Assembly: GCA_049841275.1 (NCBI GenBank)
Contig: JASGDN010000092.1
Location: 35,059-99,058, forward strand
Reading direction: 5' to 3'
DNA from: JASGDN01 sp049841275
Lineage (GTDB): Bacteria > Chloroflexota > Chloroflexia > Thermomicrobiales > UBA6265
DNA length: 64,000 nt
Under the pieces are notes generated by a model. The model was not told the DNA's origin. It did not search any database and saw only the letters and a program-made list of their open reading frames with translations. Shown here piece after piece: positions 36,009-44,906 of the stretch. The translations under genes were made by a program, and so were the position numbers. Each line of letters starts with the position of its first letter. The first letter of the stretch is position 1.

Positions 36009-36575
36009 TCAGGCGGCAGGAGTACCGACCATCGGGGTAGCCCCCGACGTCCCCTCCCAGATGCCTACGGCAATCTCAACCTCGTTTCCGCCATCGTCCG
36101 GTTCAACGCGGAATCGCGCGATACCCGTGTAGCCAGAACCATTCACCGTCTTCAGGTCGATACCGAACGCCTCATTGTCGGCCGGGACATTCGCGATCTC
36201 GCCACAGGCAATCGCATCGGACGCCGGATCCTCGCTGGCACGGACGACCACCGCATGCGGCCGCTGCGCCAGGGATGCATAGGTTCCGTTGAAGTCCTCG
36301 TCTTCCGTCCAGATCGTGGAAGGCGCGGGAGGGGTGAGGGCGAGATCCCGTGCCGCATCACCATCGTCATCGATCTCCAGATCGCCAATCTGCACGAGCG
36401 GCGACGCGGCCAGCGTGTCACAGGTGCCCTCGTAGAGCCACGCCCCGAACGTCTTGCCATGCCCATGGGCGTCATCGTCGGCAAGAACGATCGAGCCTCC
36501 CATCCCCGTCACAACTAATGTCGCCGCGAGACCTCCCATTACCGCAAACCGTCGCCTGACCATGCGTCCAATCAT
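36009..36575 (-). CDS. Secreted protein of unknown function, paralogous domain
   Basis: 188 residues from the ATG at 36575 (GGAGGG site). A twin-Arg-like/Sec signal (MVRRRFAVMGGLAATLVVTG...SIVLA) is followed by a His/Asp-rich stretch (DDDAHGHGK) that could bind metal, then the ACGEI...VNGSGYTGIARF domain shared with the 34840 gene. Two adjacent same-strand copies suggest an old tandem duplication. Function unknown. Confidence 0.7.
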   Translation of the reverse strand: MIGRMVRRRFAVMGGLAATLVVTGMGGSIVLADDDAHGHGKTFGAWLYEGTCDTLAASPLVQIGDLEIDDDGDAARDLALTPPAPSTIWTEDEDFNGTYASLAQRPHAVVVRASEDPASDAIACGEIANVPADNEAFGIDLKTVNGSGYTGIARFRVEPDDGGNEVEIAVGIWEGTSGATPMVGTPAA

Positions 36576-36660
36576 GAATCCCTCCAGGCTTGTCGTTGAC
36601 GTACCACCGAACGAACATCCTGCCCCGCACAATCGGAACCATTGATGCTGGACCAGCGGG

Positions 36661-37665
36661 TCAATCCCATGCCATGCGCGCCGCCAGCCAGTGCCGGGCG
36701 ACCGCCCCCTGCGCCTCCTGGAAGACCCGCAAGCCGGGCAGCCCCGGCGCCGGCGGCTCCAGTGCCGACGACGTAAAGAACCCCGCCACGCTCGCCAGCG
36801 CCGCGTCGATCCGGTGCCGGTCCACACCCTGCGCGGCAGCGCACCGCATGAGGAAGGCATCGGGATCGCCGCCGCCGTGCATCGTCACGCTCGGCGCCAT
36901 GAAGAGCGGATCGAGCCATGCCGCCCCGATCCGGGCGTGCGGCCAGTCCACCACGTACACGCGGTCATCGGTCATCACCATGTTGTCGGCGCGCAGATCG
37001 ACATGCAGCAACGTCTCGCCTTCGACTGCCTCCGGGGCGCCGTCGCTCAACGCGATCAGATCCACCAGGTGACGCTGCGTCCACGCATCGAGCCGCAGCC
37101 GGTCGTCCGGATTGTCGCGCAGCCGCCAGAAATTGGTGCGGACGATGCTCCACGCGCTCGCCCGGCCGACCTCGATTGCCGCTATCGGGGATGGCGAAAG
37201 GCGATCCGCCAGCACGTCGAGCGCGGCGATCGCGCGGGACAATTCGTCGTCCCGCCACGGCTGGTGGGGCTCACGCCCATCGATGGCGTCGAAGAGCAGC
37301 ACCACCCATTGGTCGCCATCAGCGCCCTCGTCCAGCGACCACCGCAGACGCGGGACAGGCAACGCCGGATCGTCCGGCAACGCGCGGTTGACGAGGATCT
37401 CCCGCCGGTGGAACGTCGGCGCGATTGCGTTGGGCACGGCGCAGACCGCCTTCACAAACGCCCGCTCTCCGGAAGCCGTCTCGATTCGCGCCGCCACGCC
37501 GGGCGAGAATCCCCCGCTCATCGAGTGCGCGGATACCACCGGGGCGCCCATCGCCTTCTCGATTGCGGTCACGATATGCGCGGGCAAATCCGTCCAGGCC
37601 ACGCGCTGCCCGCGAGCGTGCGGCGCGGATGCCGCATCCTTCACCCCGATATCCTCCCGAAGCAC
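36661..37665 (-). CDS. Phosphotransferase, APH-fold kinase
   Basis: 334 residues. LLHVDLRADNMVMTDDRVYVVDWPHA contains the catalytic loop (H-x-D-x-x-x-x-N) and the metal-binding DWP of aminoglycoside/macrolide-phosphotransferase-fold enzymes. The N-lobe has GGFSPGVAARI (P-loop-like) and ERAFVKAV (ATP Lys). It lies 30 nt downstream of dapB on the same strand, so it may ride on the T-box-controlled transcript. Substrate unknown. Confidence 0.8.
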   Translation of the reverse strand: MLREDIGVKDAASAPHARGQRVAWTDLPAHIVTAIEKAMGAPVVSAHSMSGGFSPGVAARIETASGERAFVKAVCAVPNAIAPTFHRREILVNRALPDDPALPVPRLRWSLDEGADGDQWVVLLFDAIDGREPHQPWRDDELSRAIAALDVLADRLSPSPIAAIEVGRASAWSIVRTNFWRLRDNPDDRLRLDAWTQRHLVDLIALSDGAPEAVEGETLLHVDLRADNMVMTDDRVYVVDWPHARIGAAWLDPLFMAPSVTMHGGGDPDAFLMRCAAAQGVDRHRIDAALASVAGFFTSSALEPPAPGLPGLRVFQEAQGAVARHWLAARMAWD

Positions 37666-37695
37666 GCGGCGCCTACGCCGTCGCTCGACCGAATC

Positions 37696-38463
37696 CTACC
37701 CCTGCGGACCGTACCAGCCTGCCTCCTCGCCGACGAGATCCTTCGCCGCCCGGATCGCCCCGGCGGCGAAGGCGCCCCGGTTCAGCGCGCGGTGGCTGAT
37801 CCGGATCTCCTCCCCCTCGCTCGCGAAGACGATCGTGTGCTCACCGGTGTTGCCGCCACCACGCAGGGAGTGGTAGCCGATCTCCCCGGCCTGGCGCGGC
37901 GAGAAACCGTCCCGGCCGCGCACGGTCCGCGCCGGCGGCTCCGGCAGTCCGGCGGCAATCGCCTCGCCCAACGCCAGCGCCGTGCCCGATGGCGCATCCT
38001 TCTTGTGACGATGGTGCATCTCCACGATCTCGATATCGTACCCGGCAAGCGCCGCCGCGATCTGCGGCAGCAGCCCAAGCAACGCGTTCACGCCATGCGC
38101 CGTATTCCGCGCGTAGAACACCGCCGTCCGCGCCGATGCCGCACGGATGGCCTCCATCTGCCTGGCATCGAGACCCGTCGTCCCGACGACGATGGGAATG
38201 CCCGCCTCCGCAGCCGCAGAGACCGCCGCGACGCTCCCCGCCGGTGTCGAGAAGTCGATGACAACATCGACCTGCGCGAGAAGGTCCGCCAGCGACGCGA
38301 CGACCGGCACACCGGCGACATCCGCGACCGCGCTTCCTGACCGCGCGATGCCGCCAACCACCACTACCTCAGGATCGTTCGCCGCATGCGCGACGATCTC
38401 CCGGCCCATACGCCCGGTGATGCCGACGATGCCGATCCGGACCGGCCCTGACGCCGCCGGCAT
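37696..38463 (-). CDS. dapB: 4-hydroxy-tetrahydrodipicolinate reductase
   Basis: 255 residues. IGIVGITGRMGREIV is the NAD(P)H loop, VDVVIDFSTPAGS the family motif, and VEMHHRHKKDAPSGTALALGE the catalytic His/Lys block. It reduces HTPA to tetrahydrodipicolinate in the diaminopimelate/lysine pathway, feeding cell wall and lysine. Start and dapA stop share one base, so the two are translationally coupled. Confidence 0.96.
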   Translation of the reverse strand: MPAASGPVRIGIVGITGRMGREIVAHAANDPEVVVVGGIARSGSAVADVAGVPVVASLADLLAQVDVVIDFSTPAGSVAAVSAAAEAGIPIVVGTTGLDARQMEAIRAASARTAVFYARNTAHGVNALLGLLPQIAAALAGYDIEIVEMHHRHKKDAPSGTALALGEAIAAGLPEPPARTVRGRDGFSPRQAGEIGYHSLRGGGNTGEHTIVFASEGEEIRISHRALNRGAFAAGAIRAAKDLVGEEAGWYGPQG

Positions 38464-39476
38464 CAGGCCGCCACCCCCAGCGCCAGCTCGTCGATCTGCC
38501 CATGCATATGCACCGACTCCTCACCGAACACGACGCGCTGCGCCGTGAAGCGGCAGGCCATGAGCGCCTGGAAGACGCGCGTCCGCGATTCCGGTGCGAG
38601 TCCGACCAGCGGCAACCGCACCTCGGAGGTCGTGAGGCCGAGCAGTTCGGCGGCAGCCTTCACCGGCACCGGATTCGTCTCCACGAACATCGCGTTGCAG
38701 AGGTCGAAAAGCTCCAGGTGCAACGTTCGCGCGGCCAGGAAGTCGCCACGCAACGCCGCGCGGGTGAGCGCACTCACCGCGCCCGGCACGATGTTGCTGA
38801 CCACGGAGATCACGCCCTGTGCTCCCACGCTCATCATCGGCAGGGTCAGGGAGTCGTCGCCGGAGAGCACCACGAAGGCCGGATCGACATCTGCCGTGAG
38901 ACCGACGATCTCACTCACGCGGTCGACGGAGCCGGACGCCTCCTTGATCCCGACGACGGTTGGCAGCGCGGCCAGCCGGGCAACCGTCCGCGCCTGGATA
39001 TCGACACCGGTGCGACCCGGCACGTTGTAGATCACGATCGGCAACGAGGTCTGCATGGCGACGTGACGGATGTGCTGAAAAAGCCCTTCCTGCGTCGGCT
39101 TGTTGTACCAGGGCATGACGACCAGCGCAGCCGAGGCACCCAGGTCCTGCACGATCTGCGTGCGCTGGACTGTCGTGGCCGTGTCGTTGGAGCCGGTCCC
39201 GACCATCACGGGAATACGGCCGGCTGCCTGCTCGATGACGGTGGATACGGTGCGGATGAACTCGTCCAGTGTCAAAGTCGGCGTCTCGCCCGTGGAGCCG
39301 CAGGCAACGACGCCGGTCACGCCGCCCTCGATCTGCGTCTCGACAAGATTGCGGAGCGCGGCCTCGTCGATCGCGCCGTCGCGGAACGGCGTGACGAGGG
39401 CAGTCCAGGTGCCGCGCAGGTCGAGGGTGGCGTTCGCGTCGTTGACGGGAGTCGTGGTGGTTGCAATCGTGGTCAC
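38463..39476 (-). CDS. dapA: 4-hydroxy-tetrahydrodipicolinate synthase
   Basis: 337-residue class I aldolase barrel that condenses pyruvate and aspartate semialdehyde. CGSTGETPTL (substrate Thr), IYNVPGRTGVD (catalytic Tyr) and VVGIKEASG (Schiff-base Lys) are intact. It heads the dapA-dapB operon, preceded by about 380 nt of leader and a T-box with a lysine specifier, so charging of tRNA-Lys probably sets its expression. The final ~35 residues exceed the usual length slightly. Confidence 0.96.
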   Translation of the reverse strand: MTTIATTTTPVNDANATLDLRGTWTALVTPFRDGAIDEAALRNLVETQIEGGVTGVVACGSTGETPTLTLDEFIRTVSTVIEQAAGRIPVMVGTGSNDTATTVQRTQIVQDLGASAALVVMPWYNKPTQEGLFQHIRHVAMQTSLPIVIYNVPGRTGVDIQARTVARLAALPTVVGIKEASGSVDRVSEIVGLTADVDPAFVVLSGDDSLTLPMMSVGAQGVISVVSNIVPGAVSALTRAALRGDFLAARTLHLELFDLCNAMFVETNPVPVKAAAELLGLTTSEVRLPLVGLAPESRTRVFQALMACRFTAQRVVFGEESVHMHGQIDELALGVAA

Positions 39477-39580
39477 GGGAACAGTCCTCTCAAGCGGAAT
39501 GGGGCGGAAGCGCGGATTCCGAAAATACGGAACCCCGGAACCGGCCAGAACGGGCCGGTCCTGATGCGGGACCCTGAAGG

Positions 39581-39656
39581 CCTGAGACGTACGGGCAATC
39601 GTCGGCGTGACGATCCTTGCCCGCAGATGGCGCAGATGTACGCCACCCGTCTCAGG
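39581..39656 (-). promoter_or_regulatory. Structured element in the dapA leader, downstream of the T-box
   Basis: Closed by a 9-bp perfect helix CCTGAGACG / CGTCTCAGG, extended by TAC/GTA, and containing a long hairpin GGGCAA...TTGCCC with inner ATCGTC/GACGAT. About 76 nt, multibranched, tRNA-sized but without tRNA sequence motifs. A nearby GGACCGGCC/GGCCGGTTCC hairpin lies at about 39537-39561. Role unknown. Confidence 0.4.
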
Positions 39657-39855
39657 CGCAGCGCTTGGAGTGTTTGTCGCGTGTGAGGGATTCCCGGTAG
39701 CGAGGGGATTCGCATCCCCGATCTCCGGGTGTGTTGAATGGTCTCGTGCGTTCAGGTCTCATCGGTCTGACCTCCGGCGGCAAACACGCGACGTGCGGGA
39801 TGAGGCTCCGCACCTGCGCGCAAGATCGGGGACGGCCATCGCATGCCAGGGCATA

Positions 39856-40204
39856 CAAAAACACCGCCATCCCCCCTTGAACCGGGGACGAGCGGTGTTG
39901 GCCCGTGGTACCACCCCTGTTTGCCGCGGGCTCACGCCCGGCGACCTTGCCTGCAAGCATCCTTGCGGACGCGATGCAGTGGCTCTGTAACGGGAGCCGC
40001 CGGTTCCGTGGGACCGTCCCGTCGCCGCCTACTGCCTCCGGAGAGGGTTCGGGGCGAGGCTCGAGGGTCTTTTTCTCCGGCATTCCTGAGCCCGCTTCAC
40101 AGCAACCGCGGTTCTCTGTCTCCACCCTGCCGGGTACTCGTCCCTGTCATCGCCTGTATTTCGATCCGCATCCATCCGAAGACGAAATGCAACGATCTAT
40201 TCTG
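39856..40204 (-). promoter_or_regulatory. T-box riboswitch, lysine (AAA) specifier, upstream of dapAB
   Basis: On the minus strand: Stem I with GGGACGAGTA (AGTA at about 40135-40141), distal AGAGA and GGTTGCTG loops (near 40100-40119), a specifier loop GAGAAAAAGACCC (40065-40077) in which any codon-phase reading through the five A's gives Lys (AAA/AAG), the antiterminator T-box GGGTGGTACCACGGG (39902-39917), and a terminator stem ACACCGC/GCGGTGT followed by TTTT (39856-39899). Uncharged tRNA-Lys would stabilise the antiterminator and turn on lysine synthesis. The gene fits the specifier. Confidence 0.85.
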
Positions 40205-40210
40205 TGCGCT

Positions 40211-40239
40211 AGCGTATGCAGTTGCTTCCCGTTTGTCAA
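40211..40239 (-). promoter_or_regulatory. Promoter of the T-box/dapAB transcript
   Basis: TTGACA (40234-40239) and TACGCT (40211-40216) on the minus strand, 17-nt spacer; predicted start near 40204, just ahead of Stem I. Confidence 0.65.
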
Positions 40240-40299
40240 TCCCCGTCAACACGCCGGCGCAAACGGACGGATCGGCTACAGCGACCGGCCAGACGCGGC

Positions 40300-40557
40300 G
40301 AGCCAGGCAGCGATCTGTGGGGCGTCGCCCTGCTGATCGACGCCGTGCTGCGGGTCGTACTGGCCTACACGATGCCGATCCACGCCGTCCCCGCCATGCA
40401 GACCGGGATGATGCTGGCGACGGTCGCGATCATGCAGGTGGTGACCAACGCCTGGTACCTATGCACCGGACTCTGGCCCCGTCTTCACGGTTACGGCCCC
40501 GCCGGGGACGCATGCATCATCGGTCCCTATCGTACCCTCACCCACCACCGGGAGGTA
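40300..40557 (+). pseudogene. Remnant of a multi-helix membrane protein
   Basis: The frame shows LWGVALLIDAVLRVVLAYTMPIHAVPAMQTGMMLATVAIMQVV, two helices reminiscent of the C-terminal part of VC0807-type membrane proteins. No start or ribosome site precedes it because the T-box promoter region abuts it. It runs in the same frame into the DUF6069-like gene, which has its own start. Best read as a fragment; family match is tentative. Confidence 0.35.
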
Positions 40558-40560
40558 TCC

Positions 40561-40953
40561 ATGCAACGCACACCCACATTACCCTCTTGGGCAATACGCA
40601 CTGGCTCCATCGTGCTCGCCATCGTCGTGAATGTCGTCATCATCCTCGTCTCGCGCGGGCTGGCAGGAAACTGGCCGCACGCCACGGTCCAGGATGACGA
40701 GCAGGTGATCCGTGTCGGTGAAGTGGTCGCCGGGATCGTCGCATGGCTCGTTGCCATGCTGATCGAACGCCTGGCGCCACGACCCGCCCGGATCTGGACG
40801 ATCGTCGGCGTGGTGGTCTGGGCCGTCTCCCTGCTCTCGCTGACCGGCGCGGCGAATGCATCGTCCGTCGTCACCCTCGGCCTGCTGCACACGGTCACCG
40901 CCGCGATCCTGATCGCGGGTATGCTCCGTACCCTGCCCGAACGCCGCGCCTGA
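40561..40953 (+). CDS. DUF6069-like four-helix membrane protein
   Basis: 130 residues from the ATG at 40561 (GGGAGG site). Four helices: TGSIVLAIVVNVVIILV, EVVAGIVAWLVAMLIE, WTIVGVVVWAVSLLSL and VTLGLLHTVTAAILIAGML, a layout of DUF6069 proteins of unknown function. A 15-bp perfect hairpin follows 21 nt after the stop. Confidence 0.65.
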   Translation: MQRTPTLPSWAIRTGSIVLAIVVNVVIILVSRGLAGNWPHATVQDDEQVIRVGEVVAGIVAWLVAMLIERLAPRPARIWTIVGVVVWAVSLLSLTGAANASSVVTLGLLHTVTAAILIAGMLRTLPERRA

Positions 40954-40974
40954 TACCCGACACACCGGCGAAGT

Positions 40975-41010
40975 CACGCTGCTGCGATCCGGCCAGATCG
41001 CAGCAGCGTG
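40975..41010 (+). terminator. Hairpin terminator
   Basis: Perfect 15-bp stem CACGCTGCTGCGATC / GATCGCAGCAGCGTG with a 6-nt loop. Confidence 0.82.
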
Positions 41011-41155
41011 TGGTACGCTAGCCCCTCGAACAACCCGGCCCGCACGTCTTTTCGCCCAGAGACTGACCCCATGGCACCACGCTAACCTCCCCCTCACCGA
41101 TCGCATATCCCAAGTGGGTATGAATCGCCCTATTTCCAGGGAGGAGTTATCGTCG

Positions 41156-42166
41156 ATGCCGATCATCCAGGCCGACCACGTCATCAAGGACTTCACGCGA
41201 ACCAGGGCCGTCGAAGGCCGGTTCTCCGCCGTGCGCACCCTCTTCACCCGCGAAACCGAGACCGTCCGCGCCGTCGATGGCGTCAGCTTCACCATCGACG
41301 AGGGCGAAATCGTCGGCTACCTCGGCCCGAACGGCGCCGGGAAGTCCACCACGATCAAGATGCTCACCGGCATCCTCGTCCCCACATCCGGGGAGATCCG
41401 CGTCGCCGGACTCGTCCCGTGGGAGAACCGCGAAGCCAACGCCTTCAATATCGGCGTCGTCTTCGGGCAGCGCACGCAACTCTGGTGGGCACTGCCCTTG
41501 CAGGAGTCGTTGCGCCTGATCGGGCGCATGTACCGCATGAGCGAGACCGACTACCGGCAGAGCATGGACCAGCTCGCCGAGTTGCTCGACATGGGACCAT
41601 TCCTGCAAACGCCGGTGCGCCAGCTCAGCCTCGGCCAGCGCATGCGCGGCGACCTCGCCGCGGCGGTCCTCTACCGGCCACCCATCCTCTTTCTCGACGA
41701 ACCGACCGTCGGGCTCGACATCGTCGCCAAGGAGCGCATCCGCACCTTCATCGAGGAGATGAACCGCGACCGCCGGACGACCGTCCTGCTCACGACACAC
41801 GACCTGGAGGATGTCGAGCGCCTCTGCAAACGGATCGTCATCATCGACCAGGGGCGGGTGCTCTTCGACGGCCAGGCCGCCGAGCTGAAGCACCGCTTCG
41901 CGCCAACCCGGCTCGTGGATGTCACCGTCAGCGGCGAAGGCGTCGATGCGCTAGACAGGGTGCTTAGCGACCTGCCAGCGGGCGTCGATGTCGTCAGTCA
42001 TGAGGGAATGCGGGCCTCGTTCGAGGTGCAGCCGGAACGGATCGCGGTCAGCGACCTGATCGCGTCGATCGCCGCTCGCACGCCCATCGCCGACATCGCC
42101 GTTCGCGAACCGGCGATGGAAGGGATCATCCGCCAGATCTACGAAGCGCGGGAGGTGATCGCATGA
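41156..42166 (+). CDS. ABC-2 transporter ATP-binding protein
   Basis: 336 residues from the ATG at 41156 (GGAGGAG site). Walker A LGPNGAGKST, signature LSLGQRMRGDLA, Walker B ILFLDEPTVGLD and the switch His TTHDLED are all present. The ~70-residue C-terminal extension is typical of export ATPases with DUF990-type (ABC2_membrane_6) permeases. It overlaps the first permease by 4 nt. Cargo of the exporter is unknown. Confidence 0.93.
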   Translation: MPIIQADHVIKDFTRTRAVEGRFSAVRTLFTRETETVRAVDGVSFTIDEGEIVGYLGPNGAGKSTTIKMLTGILVPTSGEIRVAGLVPWENREANAFNIGVVFGQRTQLWWALPLQESLRLIGRMYRMSETDYRQSMDQLAELLDMGPFLQTPVRQLSLGQRMRGDLAAAVLYRPPILFLDEPTVGLDIVAKERIRTFIEEMNRDRRTTVLLTTHDLEDVERLCKRIVIIDQGRVLFDGQAAELKHRFAPTRLVDVTVSGEGVDALDRVLSDLPAGVDVVSHEGMRASFEVQPERIAVSDLIASIAARTPIADIAVREPAMEGIIRQIYEAREVIA

Positions 42167-42987
42167 TCGCCCCGCCACACACGGCCGCCGGGCGGATCGT
42201 CAATCCTGGCCTGCGCGACATCTTCCGGATGGGCCTCCGCCGCACCTACGCCTTCCGGACGTGGCTCTATCTCGGCATCCTGCAGGTCTTCTTTCAGCTG
42301 TTGCTGGTGAAAGCGATCTGGAAGGCCGTCTACGGCAACGCCGAGCAGGTGAACGGGGTCTCGGTCGACACCATGATCACCTACCTGACGGTCATCGGGA
42401 TGATCAACTTCATGATCTATCCCATCATCGCCGACGAGATCCACACCCGGATCGACGATGGCCAGGTCGCCATCGACATGGTGCGCCCGATCGGCTTCAT
42501 CCGGCAGATGCTCGCCCTGGAGCTGGGGCATTCGGTGGGAACGTGGCTGCTGCTGATCGTCGTTGTGCCCGGCCTGCTGCTGCTCGGCTCGCTGACGCCG
42601 CCCTCGCCGGGAGCATTCCTCGTCTTCCTGCTCAGCTTCGGCCTCGCCTTCGCGGTCAGCATCCAGATCTGGTTGCTGGTCGGCCTCTCGGCGTTCTGGC
42701 TCCTGAACATCGGCGGCATGCGCAGCATGGTCGGGCTGGTAGGAGGCTTCTTCGCCGGGTCGCTGATCCCGCTCTGGTTCATGCCAGGCCCTCTTCGCAC
42801 GATCGCGGAATGGCTGCCCTTCCAGGCGATTGCCTACCTACCCGCCTCGATCTACACCGAACAGGCGACCGGCGGCGCGATGTGGCGCGCGATCGGCATC
42901 CAGGCGATCTGGCTGGCGATCCTGGCCGTAGCTGTCGCGCAGGTCTGGAACCGGGCGCAACGCCGCCTCGTCGTGCAAGGAGGCTGA
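42163..42987 (+). CDS. ABC-2 permease (DUF990/ABC2_membrane_6 type), first subunit
   Basis: 274 residues with six helices. LRRTYAFRTWLYLGILQVFFQLLLVKAIW begins the protein, and EIHTRIDDGQVAIDMVRPIGFI is the cytoplasmic loop typical of the family. It forms an exporter with the ATPase upstream (4-nt overlap) and the second permease 1 nt downstream. Confidence 0.88.
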   Translation: MIAPPHTAAGRIVNPGLRDIFRMGLRRTYAFRTWLYLGILQVFFQLLLVKAIWKAVYGNAEQVNGVSVDTMITYLTVIGMINFMIYPIIADEIHTRIDDGQVAIDMVRPIGFIRQMLALELGHSVGTWLLLIVVVPGLLLLGSLTPPSPGAFLVFLLSFGLAFAVSIQIWLLVGLSAFWLLNIGGMRSMVGLVGGFFAGSLIPLWFMPGPLRTIAEWLPFQAIAYLPASIYTEQATGGAMWRAIGIQAIWLAILAVAVAQVWNRAQRRLVVQGG

Positions 42988-42988
42988 G

Positions 42989-43789
42989 ATGACGCTGTTT
43001 GGCATCTGTTGGCACACCAGCCTCGCCTCGATCCGGGGCGAGATGCAGTACCGCGCCAGTTTCATCATGAGCCTGCTCTTCGGCTTCCTCTTCCAGTCGG
43101 TCGGGTTCATCTTCGTGGCGATCGTGCTGACGCAATTCGACGCCGTTGCGGGCTGGAGCCTCTGGGAGGTCGGGTTGCTGTATGGCATCCGGCTCACCGC
43201 GCACGGGTTGTGGACGGTTTCGATGAACCAGCTCTTCCGCTTCGACCGCACGGTGCAGGAGGGCGGCTGGGACCGCTACCTGATCCGACCCATGCCGCTC
43301 TGGGCGCAGATGATGTTCACCCAGTTCCGCATCCCGCCGCTGGGGGATTTCGCATCCGGGCTGATCCTGCTGACCGTCGCCCTCACCCGGGTGGACATCG
43401 CGTGGACACCGACACTCGTCCTCTTCCTGCCACTCGCCATCATCGGCGGCGCGATGATCGATGGCGCGTTCCAGTTGGGAACGGCGGCCTTCGCCTTCCG
43501 GTTCATGGACACCCTGCCTCTCCGGATCGTGTTCGACGACTTCCAGGGCCGGTTCGCCAGCTACCCGATGACGATTTTCGACCGCCCAATGCGCAACTTC
43601 CTGACGTGGATCGTGCCGATGGCGTTCATGGCGTGGATTCCCGCGACCGTCCTGCTGCATCGCACCGCCGAACTGCCGTTTCCCGGCTGGGTGGCGTGGC
43701 TGGCCCCGGCAATCGGGCTCGCATTGATGGTCCTCGCCGTCTCGCTCTTCCGCCGGGAATCCCGGAACTACCAGAGCGCGGGCCACTGA
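42989..43789 (+). CDS. ABC-2 permease (DUF990/ABC2_membrane_6 type), second subunit
   Basis: 266 residues with six helices. FRFDRTVQEGGWDRYLIRPMPLW is the same conserved loop as in the first subunit, and RMDTLPLRIVFDDFQGRFASYPMTIF-like sequence (FMDTLPLRIVFDDF) is family-typical. It completes a three-gene heteromeric exporter. A nucleoside hydrolase starts 1 nt later, suggesting co-transcription. Confidence 0.88.
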   Translation: MTLFGICWHTSLASIRGEMQYRASFIMSLLFGFLFQSVGFIFVAIVLTQFDAVAGWSLWEVGLLYGIRLTAHGLWTVSMNQLFRFDRTVQEGGWDRYLIRPMPLWAQMMFTQFRIPPLGDFASGLILLTVALTRVDIAWTPTLVLFLPLAIIGGAMIDGAFQLGTAAFAFRFMDTLPLRIVFDDFQGRFASYPMTIFDRPMRNFLTWIVPMAFMAWIPATVLLHRTAELPFPGWVAWLAPAIGLALMVLAVSLFRRESRNYQSAGH

Positions 43790-43790
43790 C

Positions 43791-44783
43791 ATGGATCGAT
43801 CGATGCCGACGCACCGCATCCACCTCGATACCGATCTCGGCGGCGATATCGACGATCTCTGCGCCCTCGCGCTCCTCCTGCGCTGGCCGAGTGAAGAACC
43901 GGTCGAGCTCACCGGCACCACCGTCATCGGCGATACCGACGGCCAGCGCACCGGGATGGTCTGGCAAGCCCTCGCCATCGCCGGGCACGAAGACATCCCA
44001 GTCGCGGCGGGCGCGGACACGTCCGGCGGCTGGTATCCCTACCCGCTCGGGCTGCCGGATGCAACGCGCTATTGGCCGGAACCGGTCATGCCAGCACCGA
44101 ATCCACCGGATGATTCCGTCGCCCTCCTGAAACGCAGCATCGACCTCGGCGCAACGGTCATCGTCATCGGCCCGCTCACGAATCTCCGGTTACTGGAGGA
44201 TGCCCATCCCGGCGCACTCGCCCGCGCGCCATACGTCCAGATGGGCGGATTCGCCCGATGGTCGCCACCGCGTCCCGGCTATCCCGCCTGGGGCAACGCC
44301 GACGACTTCAATGTGCAGGTCGATGTCGTCTCCGCGCATCGCGTGCTGAACGCCGCCGCGCAGGGTAAGACGCCGCCGATCCTGGTGCCATTGAGCGTGA
44401 CGGTCGAAACGGCGCTCCGGCGGCGCGATCTCGGCCAGTTGCACGCCGGGGATGCCCTCGCCCGGCTGATCGCGCGACAGGCGGAGGCATTCGCCGCAGA
44501 CGAACGCCTGGCAGAAACGCTCTGTCCGGCCGCCCCCGCCCTGCCGCCTGATCTTGTCAACTTCCAGCACGATGGCCTGGCGGTCGCCATCGCGCTTGGC
44601 TGGCGCGATGGCGTCACGATCGAGCGAATGCCACTTGCATTCGCAATCGAAGACGGCCTCGTTGTCGCCCACATCGATCCCGAAGGCGGTCGCCGCTTCG
44701 ATGTCGTCACCGCAATCGACGGCCCGGCATTCGATCGTTTCTGGCTGGATGCGGTTGCCGGATCGGCCCCGCGCATCCCGTGA
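43791..44783 (+). CDS. Inosine/uridine-preferring nucleoside hydrolase
   Basis: 330 residues. The metal-binding start IHLDTDLGGDIDDLCAL is diagnostic; VIGPLTNLRLL and the C-terminal NFQHDGLAVAIALG (Asp) complete the active site. It cleaves the N-glycosidic bond of nucleosides to base and ribose. It is the last gene of the exporter operon by spacing. Substrate choice cannot be read from sequence. Confidence 0.92.
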   Translation: MDRSMPTHRIHLDTDLGGDIDDLCALALLLRWPSEEPVELTGTTVIGDTDGQRTGMVWQALAIAGHEDIPVAAGADTSGGWYPYPLGLPDATRYWPEPVMPAPNPPDDSVALLKRSIDLGATVIVIGPLTNLRLLEDAHPGALARAPYVQMGGFARWSPPRPGYPAWGNADDFNVQVDVVSAHRVLNAAAQGKTPPILVPLSVTVETALRRRDLGQLHAGDALARLIARQAEAFAADERLAETLCPAAPALPPDLVNFQHDGLAVAIALGWRDGVTIERMPLAFAIEDGLVVAHIDPEGGRRFDVVTAIDGPAFDRFWLDAVAGSAPRIP

Positions 44784-44906
44784 CCATTTCGCCGGAACCA
44801 CGCGATCCGGCACGGCGTCTTCTATACAACAATTGGACACCGATGTCGTTCTGCCCCTGTCCATCGCACGGCACGGCACATCGACCAGCCATGAGAGGTT
44901 CCGGCG

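Noticed and set aside
39652..40125. 157-codon minus-strand frame overlapping the T-box
   Set aside because: The DNA is fully explained by the T-box structure and the protein looks like translated RNA, low complexity and Arg/Pro-rich.
40216..40560. A single 245-residue protein joining the membrane remnant and the DUF6069-like gene
   Set aside because: The DUF6069-like part has its own ATG and good ribosome site, and the upstream part lacks a start and overlaps the T-box promoter region.
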